Source: Warburgia ugandensis (taxonomy: Eukaryota; Streptophyta; Magnoliopsida; Canellales; Canellaceae). Taken from it: a stretch of 64,000 nucleotides of DNA. This document shows positions 49,390 to 60,556 of this stretch, piece after piece. The notes beneath the pieces were generated by a model. The model worked only from the letters and a program-made list of their open reading frames with translations. It was not told where the DNA came from and searched no databases. Location: contig CP141128.1 in the NCBI GenBank assembly GCA_035236585.1, forward strand, positions 35,694,684 through 35,758,683, in the 5' to 3' direction. The stretch's first letter is position 1. The number at the start of each line of letters is the position of its first letter. Position numbers and translations under genes: made by a program.

Positions 49390-50717
49390 AGGTGAGTGCA
49401 AATGGTAAATTGGGTTTACCATGAATGGAGGAAGACCTCAATTGTATCAATTTACAAGAATAAAGGCGATATGCAAAGTTGCACTAGTTATTGGAGGATC
49501 AAACTTGTGAACCATATCATGAAACTTTTTGAAGGAGTGATGGAGAAGAGACTACGTCATGAAACAAGTGTATTAGGAAACCAGCTTGGTTTCATGCCTG
49601 GGAGGTGTACCATGAAAGCTATTTTCTACATGGTCTTTATTGGCTTAGAAAAAACTTATGATAAGATACCTAGAGAGTTAATATGGTGGGTGTTGGGTGA
49701 GAAAGGGATTTTACAAAGGGTGTCGTAGGGGTATATAGATATAATTATTGGTATGTATGAGGGAGTGGTAATAAACATTAGGACCACTAGTGAAGTGACC
49801 AATAATTTTTCTATCACTATAAGATTGTATCAAGGATTGGCATTGAGCCCATACATTTTCATGTTAGTTATTGATGAGTTAAGAAAGCATCTACACTAGG
49901 AGATTTCATGGTGTATGTTATTTGCAAATGATGTAGTTTTGGTTGATAAGACAAGAGAATGTGTAAATACAAAGTTAGAGTTATAGAGAGATCCATTAGA
50001 ATCTAAAGGATTTAAAACTAGCCCAACTAAGATAGAGTCTATATAATGCAATTTTACAAGGGAGAGGAGTACGAGTGGCGCAACAGTAAAAGATTGATAA
50101 CCAAGAATTCCCCCTAAAAGAATACCTTCGATACTTAGGATCGATAATTCATAAGAGTGGAGAGATTAAGAGGAAGGTTTCCTAGAGAATCAAAGTAGGT
50201 TGGAACAATTGGATATTTACCTTTGGAGTTTTATGTGATCTGAGGGTGCTACTTAAACTAAAAGGAAAGTTCTATACGATAGCTATAAGGCCGGCTATGC
50301 CCTATAGATTAGAGAGTTGGATAGTTAAAGAACAGCATGTACATAGGATGAGTGTCACTAAAATGCAAATATTAAGATGGATGAGAGACCGGACAAGAAA
50401 GGATAGAATTAAAAATAAAACATTAGAGGAAACTTAGGAGTAGTACCAATAGGTAACAAGATGAGGTTGAGTAGACTTAGATGGTTTGGACATGTCCAAT
50501 GTAGACCAAAACATGCACCAGTTAGGAGTGAGGCAATCCAAGTCGAAGGTTTTAAATGGACAAGAGGAAGGCCCAAAAGAACGTCGATAGAAGTGGAGAG
50601 AAAATATTTAAAAACTTTAAGACTAAATATAGCCATGATACTTAATAGAGGGGAATGGAGGAACAAGATTCATGCGACCGACCCCTAATTGGGATAAGGT
50701 CTTGATGATGATGATGG
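49390..50717 (+). mobile_element. 5'-truncated RTE-type LINE
   Basis: Translated pieces match the plant RTE-clade reverse transcriptase and its C-terminal tail. They include KTSIVSIYKNKGDMQSC and NQLGFMPGRCTMKAIF (about 49420-49620), then MVFIGLEKTYDKIPREL. A YADD-box equivalent follows near 49915, reading LFANDVVLVD, where the second Asp position pattern differs from the usual FADD. Later pieces are LKLKGKFYTIAIRPAM (about 50250) and the tail motif RLSRLRWFGHVQ (about 50463). The 3' end is a (GAT)n tract (50703-50717), as expected for RTE elements. The endonuclease and the N-terminal part of the reverse transcriptase are absent. Several stops and frame changes break the reading frame, for example after QRVS near 49728. 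It is dead. No flanking duplication was found. Confidence 0.85.
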
Positions 50718-51977
50718 AAGCTTTCTCAACAAAAGTAAAATGATAGTTAGAAGCTTTGTCAAGAAAAATATGTGATGTAGGATATAGTGTAAGCAAGACA
50801 ATTACTAGAAACAAGAATAATGGGACTGTTTGAAGTACATTTTAAACAAGAAAGTAGCTGGAGACAATTCCCAATGATAAATGAGTTTTAAATTTTGTAT
50901 CTAAACAATTATATAAACATGGTCTGTGGAAATTGTAGAAAAAATCTCAAAAACTTACGAAAAAAGAAGGGAAAAACCTCAAAACAAAAAATTTAGATGC
51001 GGAGAATGGCCATGGTAAATAATATTAAACCTTATCTAATAACTTTGCAAATATGAAGAATGGTGGAATTTGCAATAGTTAAACCTACAAAATCAACAAC
51101 AAATCCTCATAGCAAATGCAACATGATTGATTTGTGAAAGCACTCACAAAGCAATATCCAGTGGTGGCGAGAGCCCCCATGCCAGGTTTTATGCATTGCA
51201 GAATTAGACATGTTGATTCATAGGATCATTTTCAAAATTAGAATCAATAAGGCCTACTTAGTCCTGGATTACACATGAGATTAAAAAATCAAGGAGATCT
51301 TTTTTTCCCCATGGTTTTCTCATCTCAAGCTTGAACATTGCATTAGATATTGATTTGGAATTTGAGTTTCCAATCTCATTTAGCCTATAGGATCTCTTGG
51401 ATAAGAAGTCTCTTTATGATTTTGGTTATGCTATGGAAAATAGATATTGGATTGAGAGAAATGAAGAGAAGGAACCCAAGCCTCTTGACCAATCCAATTC
51501 TTCCAAAACTCATGAATAAACCTCCAAACCTCAGCCTTAATCTTCTAATCTTGAGATAAATGAGGACATTGAATAAATGACTTACTTTTTTAAAGTTGTT
51601 TTTAGTTTTTAAAACCTTTTCTTCTTCTTTTTTTTTTCTATTCATTTGGATGTTAGAATGGAGTCTAAAGATATTTGTGCTTGCTTTGATCATTCTATGT
51701 TACTTGTTTTGTGAATATGTTATTATGGAATGCAAATGGCTATTCAATGAATGAAATACATCTTTTGTTGGGATTACATTTCCATATCTTCGCATAGTAC
51801 TCTTTTACAAAATTATGGCTCATTTGAGTGAATCTAGCATAATTTGAGAGGGAGTTGTAGTTCATCCATTTTTTACTATGACAAAAAGGGGAAGAGTATA
51901 CTTGAAAAGATATGTGCTTGACTTTTCAAATTTTGAGTATCTTTCCAAAGTTTTTATCATCATAAAATGGGGAAGAT
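50718..51977 (+). mobile_element. Decayed 3' internal region of a SIRE-like Ty1/copia element
   Basis: The part from about 51850 has the two-step text typical of the 3' end of SIRE-type elements: a first gacaaaaaggggaagag block, then catcataaaatggggaagat, a polypurine tract (51964-51977). Upstream to 50718 no domain is recognisable. The element is broken and only its 3' end can be named. Confidence 0.5.
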
Positions 51978-53038
51978 TGTTGACCTATGCCTCCTTAATT
52001 TTGATGATAACAAAACCTAAATCATATGCTTCTAGCATATGTTGTGCATGTGCAAGATGATATGAGAGGTTAGAGACCAATTGACAACAAATTTAGCAAG
52101 TTTCAATACTCAAAGAATCAATGTTCAAAGAACTACCAATTTAGGTCAATTGAAATTGTATGATAAGTTGTCTGGATTCAAAAATTGGAAAATGCAGCTA
52201 AATGACAAAAAATCTATTCAATTGAAATTTAGAGAATAGTCTAAAGACTTGAGTGATCCAACTGAGCAACAAGAAATTGACTTGACTATTTTCAAATGTC
52301 AACACAAATATTATGCAAATGAGTTGATTGTTTTGATCCAAGCAATAAGAATCTAGTACCAGTAACTTGAAGTGCAAAATATAAATTTTCTTAGTAGATA
52401 ATCGACTGGCAAGATTATGCAAGTTGACTAAGGATTAAAAAAACTCTACTCGCTCATCTAATTGGGTAAAAAAATGAGAACCACCATGCATGGATAAACT
52501 CTTGTGAAGATTTGTATACATGCAAATCATGTCAACTGGCAAGTTTAGGCAATTTGACTCAATTGAGCAACAAAGTTACCCGATAGTAAAGTTTAATTTT
52601 TCTTAGTAGCAGGTCAACTGCCTAAAGAAATCAAGTTCACCAGAATCATCAAGTCATATAGAATTTCAAATCCAACTATGTGTCTAACTAAATGATTCAC
52701 TAGAATGAAAATTGAGTCAATTACCAACAAATGAGAAGTCAACTAAGGACATCCAAAAGTGGGTTTTAATTATGGGTATGAAATCAAGTCAACTAGAAAA
52801 AGTTGAACAACTATGCCAATCCAAATTTTTAGGAGTGATTTAGTATTTTGGGAATCAAGATGACTAGGTTGAATGGATAAGATGACATGCTTCTAAGTAT
52901 CATTTTCGAGTTCAAAGTTCTATCTCCAAATAGTATGTGTGTTCAACGACTAGAATTTGGTCTCATTGTTCAATTCATTCCCTCTGGTGCACCACCGAAT
53001 TAGTAATGGATAAGAGTAGTATAAATTGGAGGTTCTTG
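51978..53038 (+). repeat. 3' LTR of the SIRE-like element (partial)
   Basis: It starts TGTTGACCTATGCCTCC directly after the polypurine tract and continues ttaattttgatgataacaaa, the usual opening of SIRE-type LTRs. It is cut at 53038 by the Tekay-type element, and its own 3' end was not found. Confidence 0.6.
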
Positions 53039-55568
53039 TGTAATGACTCCATTTTTGTAACATTGAAATCCTAAGTTAGTAATGAAAAGTTTACTTTTTG
53101 GAGATAAGGGTATTTTGGTCATTTCACTATTCACCCTGACTGGACCCAGAAAGCAGTACCCTTAGGTGCGTCTCGGAAAAAGGAATCCAACAAGACTAAA
53201 ATCACTCAAAACGGAGTTAAAATGAGCAAGTTATGGCCCTTTGAAGTTCAAGGGTAAAAGTGTAATTTATATTAAAAAACGGATTTAACCTAAGAAACAC
53301 AGGAACCCGTTTTGATACGGACACCCCTCTTCTTCAACCTCTTGGAGGGTTCTAGAACAGCGGTGTTTAGGGGAGAAACCACTACCATTCTAGAGGTTTC
53401 TCTACCGCCATTCAATGGTGGTAAGAACCCCCTCTAGAATCCTCTTCTAGCTCTATAAATAGAGCTCTTGGGCGCCTCTAATGGCAGTTCAAAAGCTTGG
53501 GAAAAACCCATAGTGGAGAAGCAAACAAGAGGAGAAAAAGTGGGAAAAAGCCGGCCACGAACCAGGTAGGCCCCAAAACCCTCCAAACTCGTCTCCTCCT
53601 TAGTCCTAGGCTAAGTTTTCGCAAGTTTTTGCATGAAAAATCATGCAAAACGGGGCTCTAGGGAGCCACAAAGGACCTAGGGACGGTCCCTGGGGCGTAC
53701 TAGTTCGACAAGTCGAACTAGGGCGTCCCTAGGACGCCCAGGTCCCCGTCAAACTGAAACGCACCCCAGGCATTGAGGAAACCCAACAGGCACGTCCGTG
53801 GATGCGCCTGCAGATGAGAATCACGGGTGGAAGCCCGGTGAGTCTGCAGACACGCCTGCTGGGGCGCACGCCGCTGACGCGGGATGCGGGCTTCCACCTC
53901 TTGAAGGTCTTCTATGTACACTCAGTACTAAAAAGCCTATAACTTGAGTTCTAGGACTCCGATTGAGGCACCGCGAAAGTCGTTGTGTTTATATCGTTGA
54001 CGTGGACACACTCAAACCATAAAATACCTGATTAAGGCCCTATCTAAGGTGGTCATGACCCTTAAACCATAATAGTAGCGCGAGGCCACTAAACCTTTGT
54101 AAAACTAACTATACCAAGGCCCAATTAGGGACCTTAGGAGACCCTTAGGCATGGGAATGAACCCTTAATGCCTAAGTAGTGTGGTAAAATATTCTAAAAC
54201 TTATAGAAATAGGCCAAGCTAACCTAGTTTCCCTAAACCATGTTAAGGAGCATACGAGGACAAGGGGATTAGCGCAATCTAGCCAGGTAAGTGCTTTATC
54301 GCTACTAGACTTTTTAAAAGAACCCATGATTGTTTTGAGAATGCATGCTTTAAGCTTAAGTTATATGACTTGTTTAGCATGACTTAATTTTATAAACGAA
54401 TTTAACATGCATATGACAAATACATTATGCATAGACATGTTTTGCAAACAATTGCATATATTGCATGATTTGTGAGCATTGAGTTTTTGAAAAATTGCAT
54501 GTCCTTGAGGGTTACCAAAAGACGTTGGAGTGCCCAAAAGACGTTGGGTAGGCAGTTGTGAGGGCCAGGCAGTTGTGAGGGACCCAAAGAGGACACGTTT
54601 TGAAAAAGAGGTTTTTGCTTGTTCGATCGTATATGATTTAGGCTAGTAAGCTCGTGGGCGTTATGCCGAGAGGTCTGAGGTGGCCTCCCAGCCTCTACCA
54701 CTATTAGGTGGAATGGGTACCACGCCCAAAAAGGGCATGTCCCTACGTCGACTACATGTGGTACAGGGGGCTACCATTGGTGTCACGGCACTAGATCGAT
54801 GTGTCATATGCCCCGTGGAGGCTATGACCGAGTGTCCCCAGGTACTCGGGGACCACACGGCGGTGAGGTCGTAGGCATAGTGGGCCCTATGTTTTCGTGG
54901 ATTTACTTGCATTGCATATGGCATGATATGAGGTTGGTCGACCATACCATACCATATATCCATTAGTTGGATTCAGGTGAGCATTTTATGCATATCATTA
55001 TGTTTATGATATATATATATATATATATGATACTTTCGACTTGGATTACGCAATTCTTTAAGTCGTCAGTATTCCGACAATGGTTTTTAATATCGATATT
55101 GAACATGAGTGTACAAACATGCACATGTTTTAAAGAGCATATGATTTTAAACATAGCATGCATTGTAAAACTAGTGGTGATAGATGCCTACTGAGTATAA
55201 TATATACTCACCTAATCCTTAACATTTTTCAGACACAAAGTAAACACTTAATGACAAGATTTACGGCGACAGACCCGTGATAGAGAACGTCCAAACTAAG
55301 TACAAGTGAGTAAACCCCTACCTTATCTTTCAGTGTTACTTGATTGTAGTTACTCAGAATCGAGGCTGTGACTAACACTTTCTTGGGAATAGAGTCAATT
55401 TAAAACTATGCCATGGCTGTATGATTTGAAAATGTGTTTTGACACTCGAGGTTTTATACGAAAGATTACTTTCCATAAAGAAAAAGAATTTCATGCATTT
55501 CTTATTTCTAAAACAAGAGATCTCGCCTTTTTATCAAATTTGCATCATATAAAACCCGGGTTGTCACA
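53039..55568 (+). repeat. 5' LTR of the Tekay-type element
   Basis: It starts TGTAATGACTCC, ends AAACCCGGGTTGTCACA and is homologous to the solo LTR at 17664-20110 and to the inverted LTR at 60557-63056. The palindromic TATA box is at 53449-53466. A (TA)n tract lies at 55011-55029. Confidence 0.88.
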
Positions 55569-55570
55569 GT

Positions 55571-55582
55571 TGGTATCAGAGC
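55571..55582 (+). other. Primer-binding site, initiator Met-tRNA
   Basis: TGGTATCAGAGC lies two bases after the LTR. It is the standard primer-binding site of many plant Ty3/gypsy and Ty1/copia elements. Confidence 0.93.
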
Positions 55583-55709
55583 GCGGTTTAATGTTACTCA
55601 CAGCCCAGTTATGATGAGAATAATTTATAATCAAGTTTCATCCATGAAAGAGCAAGGGGTAATAGGATAACACATACTAAGGTCTTGTGAATTACTTTGT
55701 GATTTACAG

Positions 55710-58700
55710 ATGCCTAGAAAGAAAGGAAGCAATGTTCCAAGACCTGAAGTCCCACCAGTGGACTCCACTAGGTCGGGCAATGGGATGGTTGAATTATTCC
55801 AGCAATTTCTACAGCATATGGGACAATACATGAGTAGTCAAAGCCAAACCCCTACCACCCGAGATCCTTCCCCTGATAAAGTATTAGATAGGACTGAGGT
55901 TCAGTTAGAAAGGTTTCAGAAATTAGCTCCCTCATTCACAGGAGAAGATAAAGCATCTACAGTTGAAAAATGATTAATTGATATTGAAAAGATATTTAAA
56001 GCCATGAACATAGCTGAAGAAAGAAAGGTACCCATGGCCACATTTGTGTTTAGGGGAGAGGCTACCTTTTGGTGGGAAATAGCAGAAAGGACTCATTTTG
56101 ACCAGCGAGAAACAATAGGATGGGAAGAGTTTAAAAAGGTCTTTAATGACAAATATTATCCTAAACATGTAAGAAAACAGAAGGAAAAGGAATTTATGGA
56201 CTTAGAACAAGGAAATATGACTGTCCAACAGTATAAAAATAGATTTATTAGCCTCCGAAGATTTGCACCACATGCTTGTGCTGATGAGGAGGATGCGGCA
56301 GAAAGATTTGTAGATGGGCTCAACCCAGGACTCAGGAACAGAGTTCTAGGTTTCCAACCTTCCACCGTAGCCAAGGCAGCAGAGATAGCCTCCCTATGCG
56401 AAAAAGATTATCAAAGGAATTAGGCGATGAAGGAAACTAAGAACATCAACACCATTAGAAATAAAGGAAAGAGACTATTTTAGTCATCTAGACCCATACC
56501 ACCTTTCAAGAAGCCGTTGAAAACAAAGGAAAAAGGCCAGACTGGAAGACATGCCCTAGGTGTAACAGGAATCATTCAGGCAAATCATGTCCCATTTTCA
56601 ACATCACTTGCTATAGTTGTGGAGAATTAGGACATTTTGCTAATAATTGTCCTAAAAGGAAAGTTGAAGAGCGTAAAGAAGATCCGGTTCCAAGGAGCCA
56701 AGGACGTGTCTTTGCCCTCACTTCCAGTCAAGCCCAGGCTTCAAATGCAGTAGTTGAAGGTATTCTTTCTATCTATGATACACCTGCTAAAGTTCTATTC
56801 GATACAAGCTCCACTCATTCTTTCATATCCCAGGAGTTTGCATCAACCTTGGACATTATGCCACAGGACCTGGACTTCACTCTAGAAGTCGTGACTCCTG
56901 TAGGCCAGGCCCTTCCCACCTATTCTTATCTCTAGGATGTCCCCATTTTGATCAAGGATCATTTGCTACATGCCAATCTTATTCACTTAGATATGAATGA
57001 CTTCGACATCATCCTAGGTATGGACTGGCTAGCCTTTCATCAAGCTTTTGTTGATTGCCGCCAGAAACATGTCACTTTTACCCTACCTAATGGAGACACT
57101 TTCACCCTCCAAGGAAGAAAGGATTATTTTGGAGCCTGTGTTATTTTTGCCATGAAAGCAGTTAAGCACATTGCTCAGGGATGCCCCTTCTTCTTAGCCA
57201 AGATTGAATCTGTCGAGAGTCCCCAACCAAAGCTAGAGGATGTCGAGGTAGTCCGAGAATTTCCTAACGTATTCCCTGAGGACTTACCAAGTCTACCTCC
57301 ACCAAGAGAAATTGAGTTTATCATTGACCTTATACCCGGTATTTCCCCCATTTCCAAAGCTCCTTACTGAATGGCTCCTGCAGAACTAAAAGAACTGAAG
57401 ACCCAGTTACAGGAACTACTTGACAAAGGGTTCATACGACCTAGCGTATCTCCGTGGGGAGCTCCAGTCCTTTTTGTTAAGAAAAAGGATGGCTCCATCA
57501 GATTGTGTGTAGACTATCGGATGCTAAATAGGGTCACCATTAAGAATAAGTACCCCCTTCCCCGAATTGATGATCTTTTCCATCAACTTTAGTCAGCCAG
57601 AGTCTTCTCTAAGATTGATCTACGATCCGGATACCATCAACTTCGAGTTAGAGAAGAAGATATTCCTAAGATAGCCTTCAGGACTCGATACGGCCATTAT
57701 GAATTCAGAGTGATGTCCTTTGGTTTAACTAATGCTCCAGCCGCGTTTATGGACCTCATGAATAGGGTGTTTAAGGAGTACTTAGATAAATTCATCATAG
57801 TGTTTGTTGATGATATCTTGATATATTCAGAAACTCCTGAAGACCATAAGGAACATCTAAAGATAACATTAAGCATCCCTATGAGCACACAAGTTATATG
57901 CAAAATTCAGTAAGTGTGAGTTTTGGCTAGAAAAGGTTAATTTCTTAGGACACATTATTTCTAAAGATGGCATAGCAGTCGACCCCGCTAAGGTTGAATC
58001 AGTACAGAAATGGGAAAGACCTAAGACAGTCACAGAAATAAGAAGCTTCTTAGGACTTGCCGAATATTATAGGAGATTCATCGAGGGTTTTTCACAAATT
58101 GCTTTACCTCTAACTAAGCTGACCAGGAAAGACACAAGATTTGAATGGACTGATAAATGTGAGGAAAGCTTCCAGGAACTAAAGAGGAGGTTAACTACAA
58201 CACCTGTCCTTACCTTACCTTCAAGAAGTGGCGGATTTGAGATATACAGCGATGCCTCACAACAAGGACTAGGCTGCGTACTTATGCAACATGGGAAGGT
58301 AATTGCTTATGCTTCTCGGCAACTCAAGAAGCATGAAGTCAATTACCCGACCCTTGACTTGGAATTAGCGGCCATAGTCTTTGCCTTGTGAATCTGGAAA
58401 TATTATTTATATGGGGAAAAGTTTGAAGTTTTTACAGATCATAAGAGTCTTAAATATATCTTTTCCCAACAAAACTTAAACATGCGACAAAGAAGATGGA
58501 TGGAATACTTAAAAGACTATGACTTCTCCATTCATTATCATGCTGGAAAAGCTAATGTAGTAGCTGATGCATTAAGTAGAAAAACCCAAGGGATGTGTGC
58601 AAGTTTATTGACTGAGAGATGGAAGCTATTACAAGAAGTAATAACGTGGAAACCAAACATAAGTAAGTGCAAGATCATTATAGTAGGACTAACGATAAAG

Positions 58701-59140
58701 TCGACTGTTAATGAAAAGGTTAAGTAAGAACAGAAAGGAGATTCGGATATACAAGCTTTCATAGGAAAACCAGGGTTTACTAAAAGGGAAGATGGTAGCG
58801 TTTACATGCAAGGAAGATTAGTGGTACCGACTAATGAAGAATTAAGATAAGAAATCTTAAAAGAGGCTCATCGGTCTAAGTATACTATACACTCGGGAGG
58901 AACTAAGATGTATCAAGACTTAAAAAGACAATATTGGTGGGATGGTATGAAAAGAGACATAGGGGAATTTGTGGCAAAGTGTCTAACTTGTCAACAAGTA
59001 AAGGCTGAACATCAAAGACCTGCGGGATTGTTACAACCCCTTGAGTTACTCGAATGGAAATGAGACTATATTACCATGGACTTCATCGTAGGGTTACCCA
59101 AGACCTCTAAGGGTCATGACATGATCTGAGTAATAGAAGG
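55710..59140 (+). pseudogene. gag-pol relic of the Tekay-type element
   Basis: Domains in order: gag (55710-56425), with the retrotransposon gag core around FRGEATFWWEIAERTHF and later VDGLNPGLRN; a CCHC zinc knuckle near 56607-56655 (CYSCGELGHFANNCP); a retropepsin-type protease around 56755-56880; reverse transcriptase about 57280-57950, with [16 protein letters not shown] and the FVDDILIYS box near 57800; RNase H about 58225-58590, with the YSDAS start and the [15 protein letters not shown] end; integrase HHCC region about 58850-59010 and the first part of the catalytic core from about 59075. As a family, these proteins package the RNA, copy it and integrate the DNA. The reading frame is broken in several places, so this is a fossil. 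Confidence 0.9.
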
Positions 59141-60556
59141 GCATCACAGTAACGATTCAAAACTGAAACAATATATAATATGCGCATATTCCATGTCGTA
59201 AATCGAGCTAAAATATTCAAAAAAATTCATGTGTATGCACCCAAGATCAAAACGTCAACACATCGATAACTCTTTTGTTTCTGAAAAGAAATCGGATCTA
59301 ACCTAAAAGAATCTTACGGCCCTTAGCAAGGACTTTTCTCCTCCATTCTTCTACTGCCTTCTTTTCCCAAGGCTCCAGGAATTTGTGTTCTTCTCTCCCT
59401 ACGTGTTTTTTCTTTTCTCCCAATCTCAGCCCAAAACGTGCCACAAGGAGGCAATCTTGGACTGCCACTTATAGTGCCCTTTGCTGCCCAAGGTAGTTAC
59501 TCCATATAGATCCACGATTTTAGTTACTCCACTTGGTCGTTCCAGGGAAAGAAGGATGTTTGCTCACATGTAACTTCAACCCTTGACCCAAGGTTAGCAA
59601 ACTCTCGTTCAAACCAAATGAGCTAACTTGATTTTAGTGATTGAACGTCATAAAATTATATACTTAAAAAATAAAAAGTTTCAAATTGTTACAAATATGG
59701 GAGCATGAATTATGACCTAAAGTAAATTGACATGAGAATTACATGAAGTAACATTGCCGCATACTTAGGTTTCACAAATCAAAGCATAATTCAAAATTTG
59801 AAATTCTTGAAGCAACATTCCATGGCACAACACAAGCCAAATTGCATGAACTGGAAAGATACCTACTCCACGCATGGATTCAAGCAAGTGGAAATGCAAA
59901 AGAAACTTAGGGGATATAATTTGCTTTAAAATTGTGGCCAAGTACACCGAAAACTAATATGTTTGAGGTAAAAGACTTTCCTAGGCTTTTGGACAAACAT
60001 GATGCATGTGAAACAGCTAAGAGCTAAAGAAAGCAACTATGCATATTTTTTAAAAAATATTTGAAACTTCGGCCATAAGACATGCAATAAAACAATAAAT
60101 TAAGATAGGGAATGGATGTTTTATATAAATTCAAAATTCCTAGATGCAATATTATGAAACCAAGGCTTGTATTTTCAAAGATAGGTTGATATAGACGTAG
60201 TGATGGGAATCTTGTAAGAACTGGAAAAGTCATGCATGAAAATGGAGGAAAAGGATAGAAAACCTTCTAGCATGCAAGTTGAAAGTCAAAATTCTAGGAA
60301 ACACAATCTAAGCTACTTTCAAAGATTTTGGAATATAAATTGATCGAAAACAACATTATAATAATACCAAAAGTGAAGGCCTCTTAGAAAATTACCTTTT
60401 TCAAACCTAAAGAATTGCTCTACTTTGGGTTTCCTAATTGGGTAGGCCTTGCGAAGGGTAAATAGGTGAATAAGATGGCATCTCTTAGCTAGAAACGGAG
60501 GCTCTAAGAAGTGTAGGAGAGAAAGGTCTAAAAAGGATGAAAAAGATGAGAAAAAG
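59141..60556. other. Unassigned block between two Tekay-type elements
   Basis: Similarity to integrase stops near 59140 and the inverted LTR starts at 60557. The 1.4 kb between them has no recognisable domain. Read on the minus strand it has LTR-like character, with a TATA-like cactataagtgg near 59480. It could be part of another LTR, but no ends or duplication were found. Confidence 0.35.

Larger units (their letters stand above)
53039..59140 (+). mobile_element. Del/Tekay-type Ty3/gypsy element, broken
   Basis: The parts seen in order are the 5' LTR (53039-55568), a Met-tRNA primer-binding site (55571-55582), gag with a zinc knuckle, protease, reverse transcriptase, RNase H and the first part of integrase. 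The order protease-RT-RNase H-integrase and the RT text place it in Ty3/gypsy, and the wording of RT and gag is that of the Tekay (Del) chromoviruses. Recognition is lost after about 59140, and no chromodomain or matching 3' LTR on this strand follows. It is a fossil with roughly half a dozen to ten breaks in its reading frame plus the missing end. It inserted into the SIRE-like LTR. Confidence 0.88.
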
